Shown: positions 1 to 10,390, counted from the first letter of the stretch. The stretch: 64,000 nucleotides of DNA from RI-153 sp963721725 (GCA_963721725.1 CAVRLX010000013.1:62001-126000); one strand, 5' to 3'. A program made the numbers and translations. The notes: generated from the sequence alone by a model not told the origin.

Positions 1-379
1 CAGCTATCAGCTTATGCGTAGGCAGCACCAGCCAACACGATTGAACGCCAGCTTCAAAGTAGAGTTGCGTCTTATCAACCAATTCATTCAGGCTCTGGCT
101 TGGCGACAGAATTTTCACAACCATCAGAGGCGGTGTGGAGACGCGCACTTCATCTTGCGTCCAATTTAACTTTATCTTTGGATAGAGCACTGTAACATCT
201 GGGGTAAGTGGCGGCATGGTGTCGAGTGTTACCTCTGTAAAAACGCTATGGGTGGCTCCATACTTGATCAGTAGCTGGCTGCCAATCAACAACTCAAGTG
301 CTCCGTGATTCCGGCTTGGCATCGGCTTCCCTCGTTCCTGCTCGTACTCTGAGATCGCCTCTGGGGCTGTAAGTGTCAT
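1..379 (-). CDS. Uma2-family (DUF820) endonuclease-like protein, 3' part outside window
   Basis: The minus strand is open from an ATG at 379 to the window edge, giving about 126 residues. The motif order is that of Uma2/DUF820 proteins, a restriction-endonuclease-like fold: TPDVTVLYP, then PPLMVVKILSPS, then K-x-x-L-Y-F-E-A-G-V-x-x-x-W-L-V-L-P. The catalytic Asp of PDV is visible. The residue after VV in the second motif is Lys, where the family usually has Glu. The family is abundant in Chloroflexi and cyanobacteria and its role is unsettled. It stands alone, about 125 bp from the end of iolD, with nothing recognisable in between. Confidence 0.7.
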   Translation of the reverse strand, partial: MTLTAPEAISEYEQERGKPMPSRNHGALELLIGSQLLIKYGATHSVFTEVTLDTMPPLTPDVTVLYPKIKLNWTQDEVRVSTPPLMVVKILSPSQSLNELVDKTQLYFEAGVQSCWLVLPTHKLIA

Positions 380-504
380 CTTGTCACTCCTGACTCAAAT
401 CAATCGCCACGCGCACAAGCATTATACATCACGGATGAGCGCTCTGCGGTCTCTGGAACACCCGCATTCCCGGAATGCTCGCCAGCCTCCGTGCCCTCTG
501 TGGT

Positions 505-2436
<1,932 letters not shown>

Positions 2437-2495
2437 GGTGGCGCACCTCTCGTTCGTGTGGGGCGTGGCTGAAGGTGGTGGGACCGATTGTCAGG

Positions 2496-2504
2496 ATTAT
2501 AGCA
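2496..2504 (-). promoter_or_regulatory. Extended -10 promoter upstream of iolD
   Basis: On the minus strand the site reads TGCTATAAT, a perfect TATAAT hexamer with a TGn extension, about 60 bp before the iolD start. No convincing -35 hexamer is visible at 17 bp. It resembles the TTCTGnTATAAT sites found elsewhere in the window. Confidence 0.5.
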
Positions 2505-2916
2505 TAGCGAGGGGATTCTGATTTGTTGGACAAAAAGCGGGGAGGGTCAGCTATCCAGGGGACTGTGCACCCTCAGCGGGCCTTTCTGCATGACATGGGT
2601 AAAGATCAAGTGGTCTTGACGTCTTGTGGCCGAGGCGTTCTTAGACGGTGCGGATGTCGTAGCCATTTTCGAGAAGATGGGTGGCAAAGCAGAACAATAG
2701 ATAATTATTTACGCATGTGCTCGATATTACTTCTATTCCTGTGTTCGCGCAATGTATTGACGAATAACACATCTGAGAAGTACAATATCGCCATATGTGC
2801 AGGATAATAAGTAGTTCGGCAGCTACAGTGACCGCACGGGGAGTTCAACGAACAACAGCAATATTTAGGAATAATCGCAACTTGTGTGAAAAACAAAGCA
2901 ATTTCTCTGTTGAATT
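2505..2916. other. Intergenic stretch at the left island border, no gene recognised
   Basis: About 400 bp between iolD and the interrupted membrane-protein gene. Short open frames exist on both strands but none has a recognisable domain, a ribosome binding site or supporting context. Base composition becomes clearly A+T-rich from about 2690 on, unlike the GC-rich iol genes. This marks the edge of the accessory region. Confidence 0.5.
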
Positions 2917-3053
2917 ATGAATTTACAAGAAATATCTCAATCCACTATGCAGGAATTACAGTCGTGTGACCAAAGTGATTCAGAAATACAGATAGTACTT
3001 GCAGAGTACGAACGACAACAACAGAAGTTTCAGACCTCATTAGAAACAGTAAA

Positions 3054-3081
3054 GGTTCTATAGGATCTCAGGGGGTTGACA
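3054..3081 (+). repeat. Left terminal inverted repeat of the ISL3-family element
   Basis: Begins GGTTCTATAGG and ends CAGGGGGTTGACA. It matches the reverse complement of 4381-4408 at 23 of 28 positions, including the outer six and inner thirteen bases. Confidence 0.8.
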
Positions 3082-4338
3082 AGAAGAAGTCTCTTCTACC
3101 GAAAGTATCGAGCCAGATGCGCTGGAATATGGTTGTCGTAGAACTGATACCATAGCAACGGCGCTTGATGGTTTTGAGTTTGTTGTTGAGACCTTCTGCA
3201 AAGCCGCTAGAGACCCGTTGGTTGAAATAGTTAAGAATGTAGGTCCAGTATCGGTTTAGGGTCTTGATGAATCTGTCGAAACAGGTGACCGAACTAGCAT
3301 GGACCTTCTGGCACCAGGCCTGAAGCGCTTTTTCCGCTTGTGGACGGCTATCGACGCGGTTGAAGATGGCTGTGAGTTCTTGCCGAAAGGTATAGGCCTG
3401 ATGGAGGCAAGGCGTCAGTTGGAAAAGCTGGCGGAGTCGAAGTCGCTCAGCCGGTGAGAGGGAATCATGGTCTTTGCGTAAAATCCAGAGCATGCCATGA
3501 GAGATCTCTTTGTAATCGCTCTCGTCCAACTCTTTCTTGAGCCGCTTGCACTCCTGTTTGCGCAAGGTGTCAAACGAGTCACGATAGTTACAGGCAACAT
3601 GGAAACGGTCTACGACAATCTCAGCGGTGACATCCGCTTTTTCTTCGACAAACTCTGCGGCAGACTCAAGATAGCCATCCCACATATCCGTGGTGAACGC
3701 CGTGATGGTCTGGCGCAACGCCGGCGGAATCTGGTCAAGAAACGCCTTCACTGTCGTTTTTTTCGATCGGCAAGCACGGCCAGCACCTGGGTTTGTCCAT
3801 CGTTGTGACGAGAGGTGATGATGGCCGCATAGTTCTTGCGTCCCTTGGTCAGGGCGATCTCATCAATCCCTATCGTGCCCAGCTCGTCAATGCGTGACCA
3901 GTCTATCTGGGTATCCACCTGACGTCCGATAGCACCGAGCACGGCATCATAGCCGATGGCCTCTCGCAGGCTGACGTCGGCTACCGTGGAATTGACCAAC
4001 TGTTTCATCAACCATTCGTCGTACGCTTTCGTGTGGGGACTGCGCTCTTCATACCAAGCAACCTTCTGGGTGGTTGTCGGCCAACTCTCACACGAGCGAC
4101 ATTGACCCCGTCGGGGCCGAAATTTGATGAACGTTCGCATCGCCAGAACCGGCAGATGACGGAGCAACCGTTCCTGTCCATGACCATATGTACATGAAAT
4201 CTCCTGATGGCACAGGCCACACTTCGTTGTCTTCGCCGTGCTTTTAACTTCGACGATGAGCCGACCATCTTTTGTGATTTCAGTTGACACAACCTCAACA
4301 TCCGGTATATCTAGGGGTATCTTCAGCTCCGCTGTCAT
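3068..4338 (-). CDS. ISL3-family transposase, read through a -1 frame change at an A7 run
   Basis: DDE transposase of about 423 residues if the two frames are joined. The N-terminus has the ISL3 zinc finger (CGLCHQEISC ... CRSC). The DDE core shows GIDEIALTKG (first Asp), TTDMWDGY (second Asp) and SSGFAEGLNNKLKTIKRR (Glu). The frames change near 3757, where the coding strand reads CGA AAA AAA CGA. A -1 slip there gives DRKKTTVKAFLDQIP, which matches the family sequence at this point. The heptamer A AAA AAA is a classical -1 slippery site, but ISL3 transposases are normally one frame, so a homopolymer indel is equally possible. The start at 4338 has an AGAGGAG site 6-7 nt upstream. Confidence 0.85.
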
Positions 4339-4380
4339 ACAATTGCTCCTCTCTTGACACTCCATAGAGCTAAAATTCTA

Positions 4381-4408
4381 TGTCAACCCCCTGTATTCCC
4401 AAAGAACC
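4381..4408 (-). repeat. Right terminal inverted repeat of the ISL3-family element
   Basis: Read on the minus strand it starts GGTTCTTTGGG and ends CAGGGGGTTGACA, pairing with the left repeat at 3054-3081. Confidence 0.8.
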
Positions 4409-4996
4409 ATTTATGTTGCAGTTTTAGCTATTCTGATACCAGTCAGCGTCGGCGCAGTTTCATTTTGGCCACAGAATCGTATGTTGCTCAGTCTTGCTTT
4501 AGCTGGTTTCTCTGCCATTGCAGCAGCAGCAAGTTTATTCACTTTAGGACGCAGCTTTCAATCGAGAATAGATCAGACAGACGTGGTAAGCACTTTGTAG
4601 GCTCAGAAACTACTTTATCGCTTACTACCCCAATCTTAGTACCTATATTTCTGATCCAATTCATGATGATTTGGCGTACACCTTATACACATCGATGGCA
4701 GAGCACCACTTTTTATGGATGGATTGCACTGACTATTGCGACAGGTATTTTCGTAGGAATTTCAATGTTTTGCTTGTTGCTCATACCGCAAATCAAGTGG
4801 GCGAACTGGCTTGTTTTGGGGAGCTGCACTTTGGTTGGATCCGTAGCATTCATCCTATGCTATCTGTTGGTAGACACAAGATTGAAAGATAAAAAGCGGC
4901 GAGATTTGCCACGTTTTCCAAAGGGAAGCAGTTATCTGTAAGGTCAACGATGTCTTGACCTTTTTGCAATTTCAGAGTTAGCGATCACTTACTGCC

Positions 4997-5123
4997 GCCG
5001 AACATTAGTTGGAGCAGAGGGTGGGGGATCACGGCTTTTTTATGCTTGTCGCCCGCACGTTCTGGTTGGGTATAGGTTGTTTCGTGCCCGCCACCTCCAC
5101 CCCTGCTCAACACAGTGTTAGGC
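4997..5123. other. attC-like recombination site 1
   Basis: The left end reads GCCGAAC, close to the RYYYAAC core. The right end reads GTTAGGC, a perfect GTTRRRY core. The arms are imperfectly complementary over about 30 bases: ACATTAGTTGGAGCAGAGGG on the left matches the reverse complement of the right arm, which contains TGTTGAGCAGGGG, with unpaired extra bases as in true attC sites. Total length of 127 bp is within the attC range. It sits just upstream of the toxin-antitoxin cassette. Confidence 0.55.
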
Positions 5124-5153
5124 CGACGAGGTGGGTATAGGCAAGTATTGATC

Positions 5154-5182
5154 AAAAGCCGAGCAGATCAAGCTCGGCTTTT
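5154..5182 (+). terminator. Hairpin terminator upstream of the PIN toxin gene
   Basis: AAAAGCCGAGC and GCTCGGCTTTT form a perfect 11-bp stem with a 7-base loop ending in a T run. It directly precedes an extended -10 promoter, insulating the following toxin cassette. Confidence 0.7.
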
Positions 5183-5183
5183 C

Positions 5184-5192
5184 TGGTATAAT
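5184..5192 (+). promoter_or_regulatory. Extended -10 promoter of the PIN toxin cassette
   Basis: Reads TGGTATAAT immediately after the terminator stem, about 100 bp before the toxin start. The same terminator-plus-TTTTCTGnTATAAT arrangement recurs at 11401-11437. Confidence 0.55.
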
Positions 5193-5293
5193 GGATCCGG
5201 GATGAGAGGGCAATCCTTGAGGAAATGTTGGAATAAGCAGCAGTAAGATAAAGAGGGTTTCACTGCCATGAATACGTATTCTAAAATGACAAT

Positions 5294-5737
5294 ATGAAAA
5301 TTTATCTGGATGTCTGTTGCTTAAACCGACCATTTGACGATCAATCGCAGACACGAATTGATCTCGAAGCTGAAGCTGTCTTGTCGATCATACAATCTGT
5401 CGAAGACAACGAATGGGAATGGATAAGCAGCGATGCGGTTGCTTATGAAATCAGTAAGACCCCCAATGAAGAACGTCAGGAACGGCTTTGGGCCTTAGAA
5501 TCACGTTCAACAGAACGGGTAAAACTGATAGATTCTATCTTGCAAGAGGCGGAACAACTTCGGCATCTTGGTTTCACGAGTTATGATGCTTTGCATCTAA
5601 CGTTTGCTGCATCGGCGGATGTAGATGTCTTTCTCACGACGGATGACAAGCTGTTGAAGCGTGCTCAGCGATATCGAAAAGAGATAAAGATTTCCGTAGC
5701 CAACCCACTATCTTGGCTACAAGAGGTGATGATATGA
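5294..5737 (+). CDS. PIN-domain ribonuclease toxin (VapC-like)
   Basis: 147-residue PIN protein. The first acidic residue is in MKIYLDVCCLNRPFDD; a central Glu is in SDAVAYEISKT; the C-terminal acidic cluster is in SYDALHLTFAASADVDVFLTTDDKLL. This fits a metal-dependent RNase of the VapC kind. The start at 5294 gives a complete N-terminal beta strand. The stop TGA overlaps the ATG of the next gene (ATGA), so the two are translationally coupled. Toxin-before-antitoxin order is unusual but known for this subgroup. The pair lies between two attC-like sites with its own terminator and promoter, as is typical of toxin-antitoxin cassettes in chromosomal integrons. Confidence 0.8.
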   Translation: MKIYLDVCCLNRPFDDQSQTRIDLEAEAVLSIIQSVEDNEWEWISSDAVAYEISKTPNEERQERLWALESRSTERVKLIDSILQEAEQLRHLGFTSYDALHLTFAASADVDVFLTTDDKLLKRAQRYRKEIKISVANPLSWLQEVMI

Positions 5738-5956
5738 ATACAAAAGGGATGACGATGAATGAAATTCGCCGTACCGGTATCCAGTTGCTTACCCAAAACC
5801 TTGGCGCAGTTGGCATGGTGCGTTTCTTGCAACAAAGCGATTTGGGGGTGGGGCGATTACACCAAAGAGCGTAGTCAGTGGCTTGGCAACCCGACCTTAG
5901 ATGAAATTGCGGCTGAGATTGAAGCAATGCGGAAAAGCTGGCCGCAATCCAAGTGA
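5734..5956 (+). CDS. Probable antitoxin partner of the PIN toxin, frameshifted
   Basis: Starts at ATG 5734 within the toxin stop codon (MNTKGMTMNEIRRTGIQLLT...). The frame breaks at the G5 run near 5845. Dropping one G restores FLQQSDLGWGDYTKERSQWL and continues to KSWPQSK at 5956, for about 73 residues. Small proteins of this look accompany PIN toxins in Chloroflexi and cyanobacteria; that role is inferred from position. Its 3' end, from 5897, is duplicated at 8574. Confidence 0.65.
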
Positions 5957-6191
5957 TCATAGAGTCGGAGCTTCTATCGCTTGGAACCCGCGGCGTTGTG
6001 GGTGTATTGGTCACCGAACACCTATTGCAGTTGACTCCAGAACCTGTAGCACTAGTTCTGCTTTCTACGGGTAGCAGACCGATGCTATTGCTGTTCCCGA
6101 TCCGCCCAACATCCCGTGCCGCCGACCGGGGGCGAATTTGGTTCGTTGGACGTTGACGCACATCCCTGGCGGCTGACAGAGGACGTTAGGC
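5897..6191 (+). repeat. Direct repeat copy 1 (antitoxin 3' end plus attC-like site)
   Basis: About 295 bp, roughly 90% identical by eye to 8574-8866. It covers the last third of the antitoxin gene, the non-coding tail and the attC-like site. The two copies flank the peptide-binding lipoprotein gene. Confidence 0.85.
6104..6191. other. attC-like recombination site 2
   Basis: Begins with GCCCAAC, a perfect RYYYAAC core, and ends with GTTAGGC, a perfect GTTRRRY core, 88 bp in all. The arms pair imperfectly: ATCCCGTGCCGCCGACCGGG on the left against the reverse complement of CCCTGGCGGCTGACAGAGGA on the right, with an extrahelical base offset. This is the best attC candidate in the window. Confidence 0.7.
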
Positions 6192-6221
6192 TGCCGTGTT
6201 ACGCACATAAATGGAGTTTCA

Positions 6222-6359
6222 GTGAAGATTGTTTACCTAAACCAGCTACACTGGAGCAAAATAGCCAAGGCAATGAATGGGAAGACCGTTGTCATCGAAT
6301 TGGCACAGCCAGATATATTGCATTGGTTGGAATTAAGCAGGATTTGGAAGAGGTCCTGA
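6222..6359 (+). pseudogene. Short PIN-like fragment or small unknown ORF
   Basis: A 45-codon frame with a GTG start, beginning KIVYLNQLHWSKIAKAMNGK. The opening resembles the first strand and helix of PIN-like proteins that begin with (K)IVYLDQxHW, but the rest of the domain is absent. It follows attC-like site 2. No other function can be assigned; it may be a truncated cassette gene. Confidence 0.3.
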
Positions 6360-6568
6360 AGCGTTTGGGGCGTTGCGCGGTGTACGGCGTGGCGCGTGCA
6401 TACACTTGTGTTGCTTCTGTCTAGCCTGACAGCCTGCTGTCGGCGCGGCAGTCAACAATATATTGTGGCAAGGCTTTGTAGTAGATGTACTGCGTGCTGG
6501 TGTAGGATCGATTTGTGAATTGGACTACAATTTCACTCAAAGTGTCGGAACTCAAAGGAGACTGAAAA

Positions 6569-8386
6569 ATGGAAACACGGGTTGTGAATCGTCGTGATTT
6601 TCTAAGATTGAGTGGTATCGCCGGAGCCGGGCTTATGGCCGTGGCTTGTGGCGCAACACCGCCCGCACCCGCGGCAGCCGAACCAGGCGCGCCGGCTGCC
6701 GCGCCGGTCGTCGAAAGTGTGCCGAGTGTCCGCCAGGTTCCGCGTGAAAAGACGTTGATCTACTTGCAGCAGTCGCAAGACAACCAGTTATTGAATTCTG
6801 GACTGGGCAATCCCTATACGCCGGGATCCCAGGGGCATCGAGCGGTCACAGGGGCGCATGAGCCTCTCTTCTTCTACTCGGCCTTTGCGGATGAGTTTAT
6901 CCCGTGGATCGCCACAGGCTATGAGTATAACGAAGATTTTACGGAATTAGTCGTGACTATCCGCGAGGGGGTGGAGTGGAGCGACGGCCATCCGTTTACA
7001 GCGAATGATGTGGCGTTTATGCTCAACGCTTTGATCGCACAGGCACCGATCTTGCGCAATTCGACCGAAGTGAAGGCGTGGGTCAGCGAAGCAGAAGCGG
7101 TCAATGATTTGACGGTGCGCATCGCGTTCTATGAACCGCGTCCGCGCTTTGTCTTTAGCCATTTGACCGGCAAGTTTGACACAGGGATTTATTGGCTTCC
7201 GGAACATGTCTTCCGCGATGTGGAGGATATTGCCAGCTTTACGTTCTATGATCCGGAGAAGGGCTGGCCGCTCTATACGGGTCCATACAATGTCACATAC
7301 TGGTCGCCGCAGCAGCAGATGGTCGATCGCCGTGACGACTGGTGGGCGGCCAAGATCGGCTTCGCCGAACTGCCTGAGGTGGAACGCATACTCAACTTGC
7401 CTACGGCGACTGACGAGCGCGCAGCCCAACTTGTGATCAACAACGAAGCGGATACGACGTTCCATTTGCAGGTGTCAACGGTCGAGCAGTCGGTAATGCA
7501 AAACCCGAATGTGATTACCCATTCGGGACGGCAATCACCCTTTGGCTATCTGGACTGGTGGCCGGTCTCCCTGTGGTTCAATTGTGAGGAGCCGCCCTTT
7601 AATACAAAGGAGATGCGCTGGGCGATCAGCTATGCCATCGACCGGGAGCAAATGATCGAGGTCGGTCTGGGTGGGGCCGGGATGACGACATCCTTGCCTT
7701 TCCCCGAATATCAGCCGTTGTTGCCCTATTTCGAGGCGACGGCGCCGTTGCTGGAAAGGTATCCGACGAACGAGTTTAATCTGGAGAAGTCCGCGGCACT
7801 CATGGAGGGACAGGGTTTCACCAAGGATAGCGAGGGCTTCTGGGTGCGCGATGGCGCAAGGGTCGATGCGACGATTACCACGTTCTCGATCTTTAATGAT
7901 GTTGGGCCGGTTCTGGCCGAACAACTGCGGCGTGGGGGCTTTGAATCGGAATATACCACGCCGGCTGATGCGGGCACAAGGCGGGCTGAGGGCGTGGCCA
8001 AGCTCACACTGTGGGGCCATGGCGGCAGCATCAACGATCCCTTCGATACCCTGGATTTCTTCACCAGTAAGTATTATCTGCCCATGGGCGAGCCGGCGAC
8101 CTACCCGGCCCGCTGGCGCAATGAGGAGTTTGATGCGATTCTGGAGGAGATGGCGCTGATCGCGCCGGATCCCAACAATCCAGCGTATATGGATTTGTAC
8201 CTGGCAGCGATTGAAATCTGGCTGGAGAATCTAGTGGATGCGCCGGTGATGCACTTGTTGCATCGAATTCCCTACAACACGACCTATTGGGAGAATTGGC
8301 CGACGGCGGACAATGCGTATGTCAATGGGGCACTGTGGCATCAGACCGCCAATCTGGTCATTCAAGGGTTGCGGGCCAAATCGTAG
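6569..8386 (+). CDS. Family 5 extracellular solute-binding lipoprotein (peptide/nickel type ABC transporter)
   Basis: 605 residues with a twin-arginine-type lipoprotein signal: NRRDFLRLSGIAGAGLMAVAC, with the lipidated Cys about residue 27. An Ala/Pro-rich spacer follows and then an SBP_bac_5 domain to the end. The family captures oligopeptides, sugars or metals outside the membrane for an ABC importer. AAAGGAGACTG lies just before the ATG. No permease or ATPase gene is next to it, so it is an orphan binding protein that must use a transporter encoded elsewhere. It is flanked by two copies of a 295-bp repeat, suggesting it was captured as part of the cassette region. Confidence 0.9.
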   Translation: METRVVNRRDFLRLSGIAGAGLMAVACGATPPAPAAAEPGAPAAAPVVESVPSVRQVPREKTLIYLQQSQDNQLLNSGLGNPYTPGSQGHRAVTGAHEPLFFYSAFADEFIPWIATGYEYNEDFTELVVTIREGVEWSDGHPFTANDVAFMLNALIAQAPILRNSTEVKAWVSEAEAVNDLTVRIAFYEPRPRFVFSHLTGKFDTGIYWLPEHVFRDVEDIASFTFYDPEKGWPLYTGPYNVTYWSPQQQMVDRRDDWWAAKIGFAELPEVERILNLPTATDERAAQLVINNEADTTFHLQVSTVEQSVMQNPNVITHSGRQSPFGYLDWWPVSLWFNCEEPPFNTKEMRWAISYAIDREQMIEVGLGGAGMTTSLPFPEYQPLLPYFEATAPLLERYPTNEFNLEKSAALMEGQGFTKDSEGFWVRDGARVDATITTFSIFNDVGPVLAEQLRRGGFESEYTTPADAGTRRAEGVAKLTLWGHGGSINDPFDTLDFFTSKYYLPMGEPATYPARWRNEEFDAILEEMALIAPDPNNPAYMDLYLAAIEIWLENLVDAPVMHLLHRIPYNTTYWENWPTADNAYVNGALWHQTANLVIQGLRAKS

Positions 8387-8489
8387 GGTTTTATCTTTGC
8401 GTCAACGACACAGATGGGTACGGGGCGGAATCATCTGCTGCCTACCAGAGGCTGGCCTTATAGAGAAGCCAAGTAAAGTTCGCACAATC

Positions 8490-8545
8490 GCGGAGTGAGC
8501 ACGCCCACGTGCCGGTCTGCTCGCACGTAGGCGTGCTCACTCCGC
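8490..8545. repeat. 23-bp inverted repeat, possible terminator
   Basis: The arms 8490-8512 and 8523-8545 are nearly perfect complements (GCGGAGTGAGCACGCC against GGCGTGCTCACTCCGC, extended inward). It lies 100 bp after the binding-protein gene. No T run follows on the + strand. Confidence 0.7.
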
Positions 8546-8573
8546 AAAGTACAAAGTTTATCTGGGTTGTCTA

Positions 8574-8866
8574 TTAGATGAAATTGCGGCTGAGATGAAG
8601 CGATGCGGAAAAGCTGGCCGCAATCCAAGTGATTATAGAGTCGGATCTTCTATCGCTTGGAACCCGCGGCGTTGTGGGTGTATTGGTCACCGAACCCCTA
8701 TTGTAGTTGACTCCAGAACTTGTAGCGCTAGTTCTGCTTTCTACGGGGAGCAGACCGATGCTATTGCTGTTCCCGATCCGCCCAATATCCCGTGCAGCCG
8801 ACCGGGGACGAACTTGGTTCGTACTGAATGTTGACCATCCCTGGCGGCTGACAGATGCCGTTGGCC
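8574..8866 (+). repeat. Direct repeat copy 2 (truncated antitoxin 3' end plus degenerate attC)
   Basis: Matches 5897-6191. It has a missing T that breaks the antitoxin frame and scattered substitutions, so this copy is the decayed one. It begins mid-gene, without the antitoxin start or the toxin. Confidence 0.85.
8780..8866. other. attC-like recombination site 3, degenerate
   Basis: Homologous to site 2 but with cores GCCCAAT and GTTGGCC, each one or two bases off consensus. The pairing arms (CCCGTGCAGCCGACCGGGG and CCCTGGCGGCTGACAGATG) are kept. It lies 27 bp before the methyltransferase start. Confidence 0.5.
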
Positions 8867-8892
8867 GGCATCCAATTGCAGCTTGTGCTGTG

Positions 8893-9723
8893 ATGTCGCT
8901 CCAGAATCCCTCCTATACTCGTCGAGGTGATGGCTTGCTTGACCACAACAATCTTGACGCGTTCTCTGATGCCGTCAATTATGACAGGGAAGACCCGAGC
9001 GATACTGGTGTCGCTTTCTACACTGCCTTGGCGCAAGAGGCGGGCGGTCCCGTGCTTGAGATTGCTTGTGGCACGGGTCGTGTTACCATTCCAATCGCCA
9101 AACAGGGTTTTCCTGCCACTGGCTTGGATATCGTTCCAGCAATGCTAGAGCAAGCCAAGCGCAAGTCTGCTGGTTTGCCTATTCGCTGGGTACAAGGCGA
9201 TGCGCGCACGTTTGAGCTTGGCGAGCAATTTCGCTTGATCTTCCTGACCGGGAATGCGTTTCAAGCTTTTGTGAGCAATGCCGACCAAGAGGCGTTGCTA
9301 GAGCGGGTGCGGGCACACCTACACGACCAGGGTTTGTTTGCTTTCGAGACACGCAACCCGCTATTTCCCACCACCAAAGCGCCAGCCGGGCTCTTTCCGT
9401 TGCTCGAAAGCCGCCCCAAGGAAGAAGACAGATATTCGTTTATCAACGCCACTGGGCACGAAGTGCGAGTGTCAACCACGCAAGCGTATGATCACATCAC
9501 CCAAATTTTGCATGTGACAGGCTATAAACGTTGGCACGATGGCGAGGAGGAACATACCAGTGTGACTCGAACGGCGTTGCGCTATACATTTCCGCAAGAA
9601 CTTCTGGCGCTACTGCATCACACGGGGTTCATCACTCTACGCCAGTATGGTGATTGGAACGGGGAAGCGCTCAGTGCAACGAGTCCGAGTATCATTTCTG
9701 TGTGCCGCAAGCGTACGGCGTAA
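8893..9723 (+). CDS. Class I SAM-dependent methyltransferase
   Basis: 276 residues from ATG 8893; the frame is open further upstream but would read through the attC-like site. Motif I is VLEIACGTGRVTIPIA, the acidic end of strand 2 is ATGLDIVPAMLEQAK and motif II/III is WVQGDARTFELGEQFRLIFL. The C-terminal half has a beta-rich insertion typical of small-molecule methyltransferases of this group. The substrate is unknown. The stop codon TAA lies inside the GCGTAAC that begins the next attC-like site, a common arrangement in integron cassettes. Confidence 0.8.
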   Translation: MSLQNPSYTRRGDGLLDHNNLDAFSDAVNYDREDPSDTGVAFYTALAQEAGGPVLEIACGTGRVTIPIAKQGFPATGLDIVPAMLEQAKRKSAGLPIRWVQGDARTFELGEQFRLIFLTGNAFQAFVSNADQEALLERVRAHLHDQGLFAFETRNPLFPTTKAPAGLFPLLESRPKEEDRYSFINATGHEVRVSTTQAYDHITQILHVTGYKRWHDGEEEHTSVTRTALRYTFPQELLALLHHTGFITLRQYGDWNGEALSATSPSIISVCRKRTA

Positions 9724-9843
9724 CGGTGTTGCCGCCGCACAAGCGCTTGCCATTCTAACCCCTTGGGCGCGCAAGATCAGTGCCATTCTGAAGCCGTGCT
9801 ATGCTGCGCGCCTCGGCGGCGGCTGAAGCGCAGAGCGTTAGAC
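9718..9843. other. attC-like recombination site 4
   Basis: The right core GTTAGAC is a perfect GTTRRRY; the left candidate GCGTAAC has one mismatch. TGTTGCCGCCGCACAAGCGC on the left arm pairs with the complement of GCGCCTCGGCGGCGGCTGAA on the right. 126 bp, between the methyltransferase and VOC genes. Confidence 0.5.
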
Positions 9844-9871
9844 GGTTCATTTCTTAGCAGGGCAGTAGCCA

Positions 9872-10294
9872 ATGAAACAGTCAATTGTACACGTCGCAGT
9901 GGTCGTCAAAGACTATGATGAAGCGATAGCGTTTTATACAAAGAAGCTCCATTTCACATTGGTCGAAGATACTTACCAGCCGGAGCAAGATAAGCGTTGG
10001 GTAGTAGTTGCGCCTCCCGGCTCGGTTGGAACTACGTTGTTGCTGGCTAAAGCTTCGAAATCCGAGCAAGAACCTTTTATTGGCAATCAGGCTGGCGGTC
10101 GAGTATTTCTATTTCTCAATACCGATGATTTCTGGAGGGACTACAACGAGATGGTGTCTCAGGGGATAAAGTTTGTGAGAGAACCAAAGAAAGAGGGCTA
10201 TGGAATGGTAGCGGTCTTTGAAGACTTGTATGGAAATTTATGGGATTTACTAGAGCTTGATGAAAATCATCCCATTTCCAGACGCGCCGTCTAA
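9872..10294 (+). CDS. VOC-superfamily (glyoxalase/bleomycin-resistance-like) protein
   Basis: 140 residues with the paired beta-alpha-beta-beta-beta modules of VOC proteins: VHVAVVVKDYDEAIAFYTKKLHFTLVED opens the first and RVFLFLNTDDFWRDYNEM the second, ending with the metal-site Glu region FEDLYGNLWDLLEL. Likely metal-dependent lyase, dioxygenase or drug-binding protein; substrate unknown. Its stop TAA is within GTCTAAC, the left core of the following attC-like site, so the gene is a compact cassette between two such sites. Confidence 0.8.
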   Translation: MKQSIVHVAVVVKDYDEAIAFYTKKLHFTLVEDTYQPEQDKRWVVVAPPGSVGTTLLLAKASKSEQEPFIGNQAGGRVFLFLNTDDFWRDYNEMVSQGIKFVREPKKEGYGMVAVFEDLYGNLWDLLELDENHPISRRAV

Positions 10295-10390
10295 CCATGG
10301 TATGCACCCGACTGCGAATCATCTTGGCTTTTATCGAAAACTTGTCCGTACCGACGTTGAGGGCGCGGCGGATGATGCCGGGCGTTGAGT
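10289..10390. other. attC-like recombination site 5
   Basis: Starts GTCTAAC (perfect RYYYAAC) and ends GTTGAGT (perfect GTTRRRY), 102 bp. The arms are only partly complementary (CATGGTATGCACCCGACTGCG against the complement of CGCGGCGGATGATGCCGGGC). Confidence 0.5.

Larger units (their letters stand above)
3054..4408 (-). mobile_element. ISL3-family insertion sequence, about 1.36 kb
   Basis: One transposase gene fills the element, and near-perfect 28-bp terminal inverted repeats bound it. Both ends start GGTTCT and finish with CAGGGGGTTGACA. Size and gene content fit ISL3. The usual 8-bp target duplication is not seen: the flanks are acagtaaa on the left and atttatgt on the right. Decay or recombination between copies could explain this. 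It sits inside a membrane-protein gene at the left edge of the accessory island. Confidence 0.85.
2917..4941 (+). pseudogene. Membrane-protein gene interrupted by the ISL3-family element
   Basis: Left piece: an ATG at 2917 opens a hydrophilic, Gln/Glu-rich, probably coiled segment (starting MNLQEISQSTMQELQSC) that runs into the element at 3053. Right piece: from 4409 a frame codes for hydrophobic stretches (IYVAVLAILIPVSVGAVSF, then LLSLALAGFSAIAAAASLF) to a stop at 4600. A second frame then continues to 4941 with two or three more transmembrane stretches (TPILVPIFLIQFMMIW, ALTIATGIFVGISMFCLLLI, LVLGSCTLVGSVAFILCYLL) and a basic tail. Both sides read on the + strand and fit one small multi-span membrane protein with an insertion and one further frameshift. 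No family was recognised. Confidence 0.55.

Noticed and set aside
2523..2807. 94-codon + strand frame after iolD
   Set aside because: No ribosome binding site, no domain, composition changes midway; probably chance in an intergenic stretch.
6116..6424. 102-codon frame through attC-like site 2
   Set aside because: It overlaps the recombination site and has no recognisable domain.
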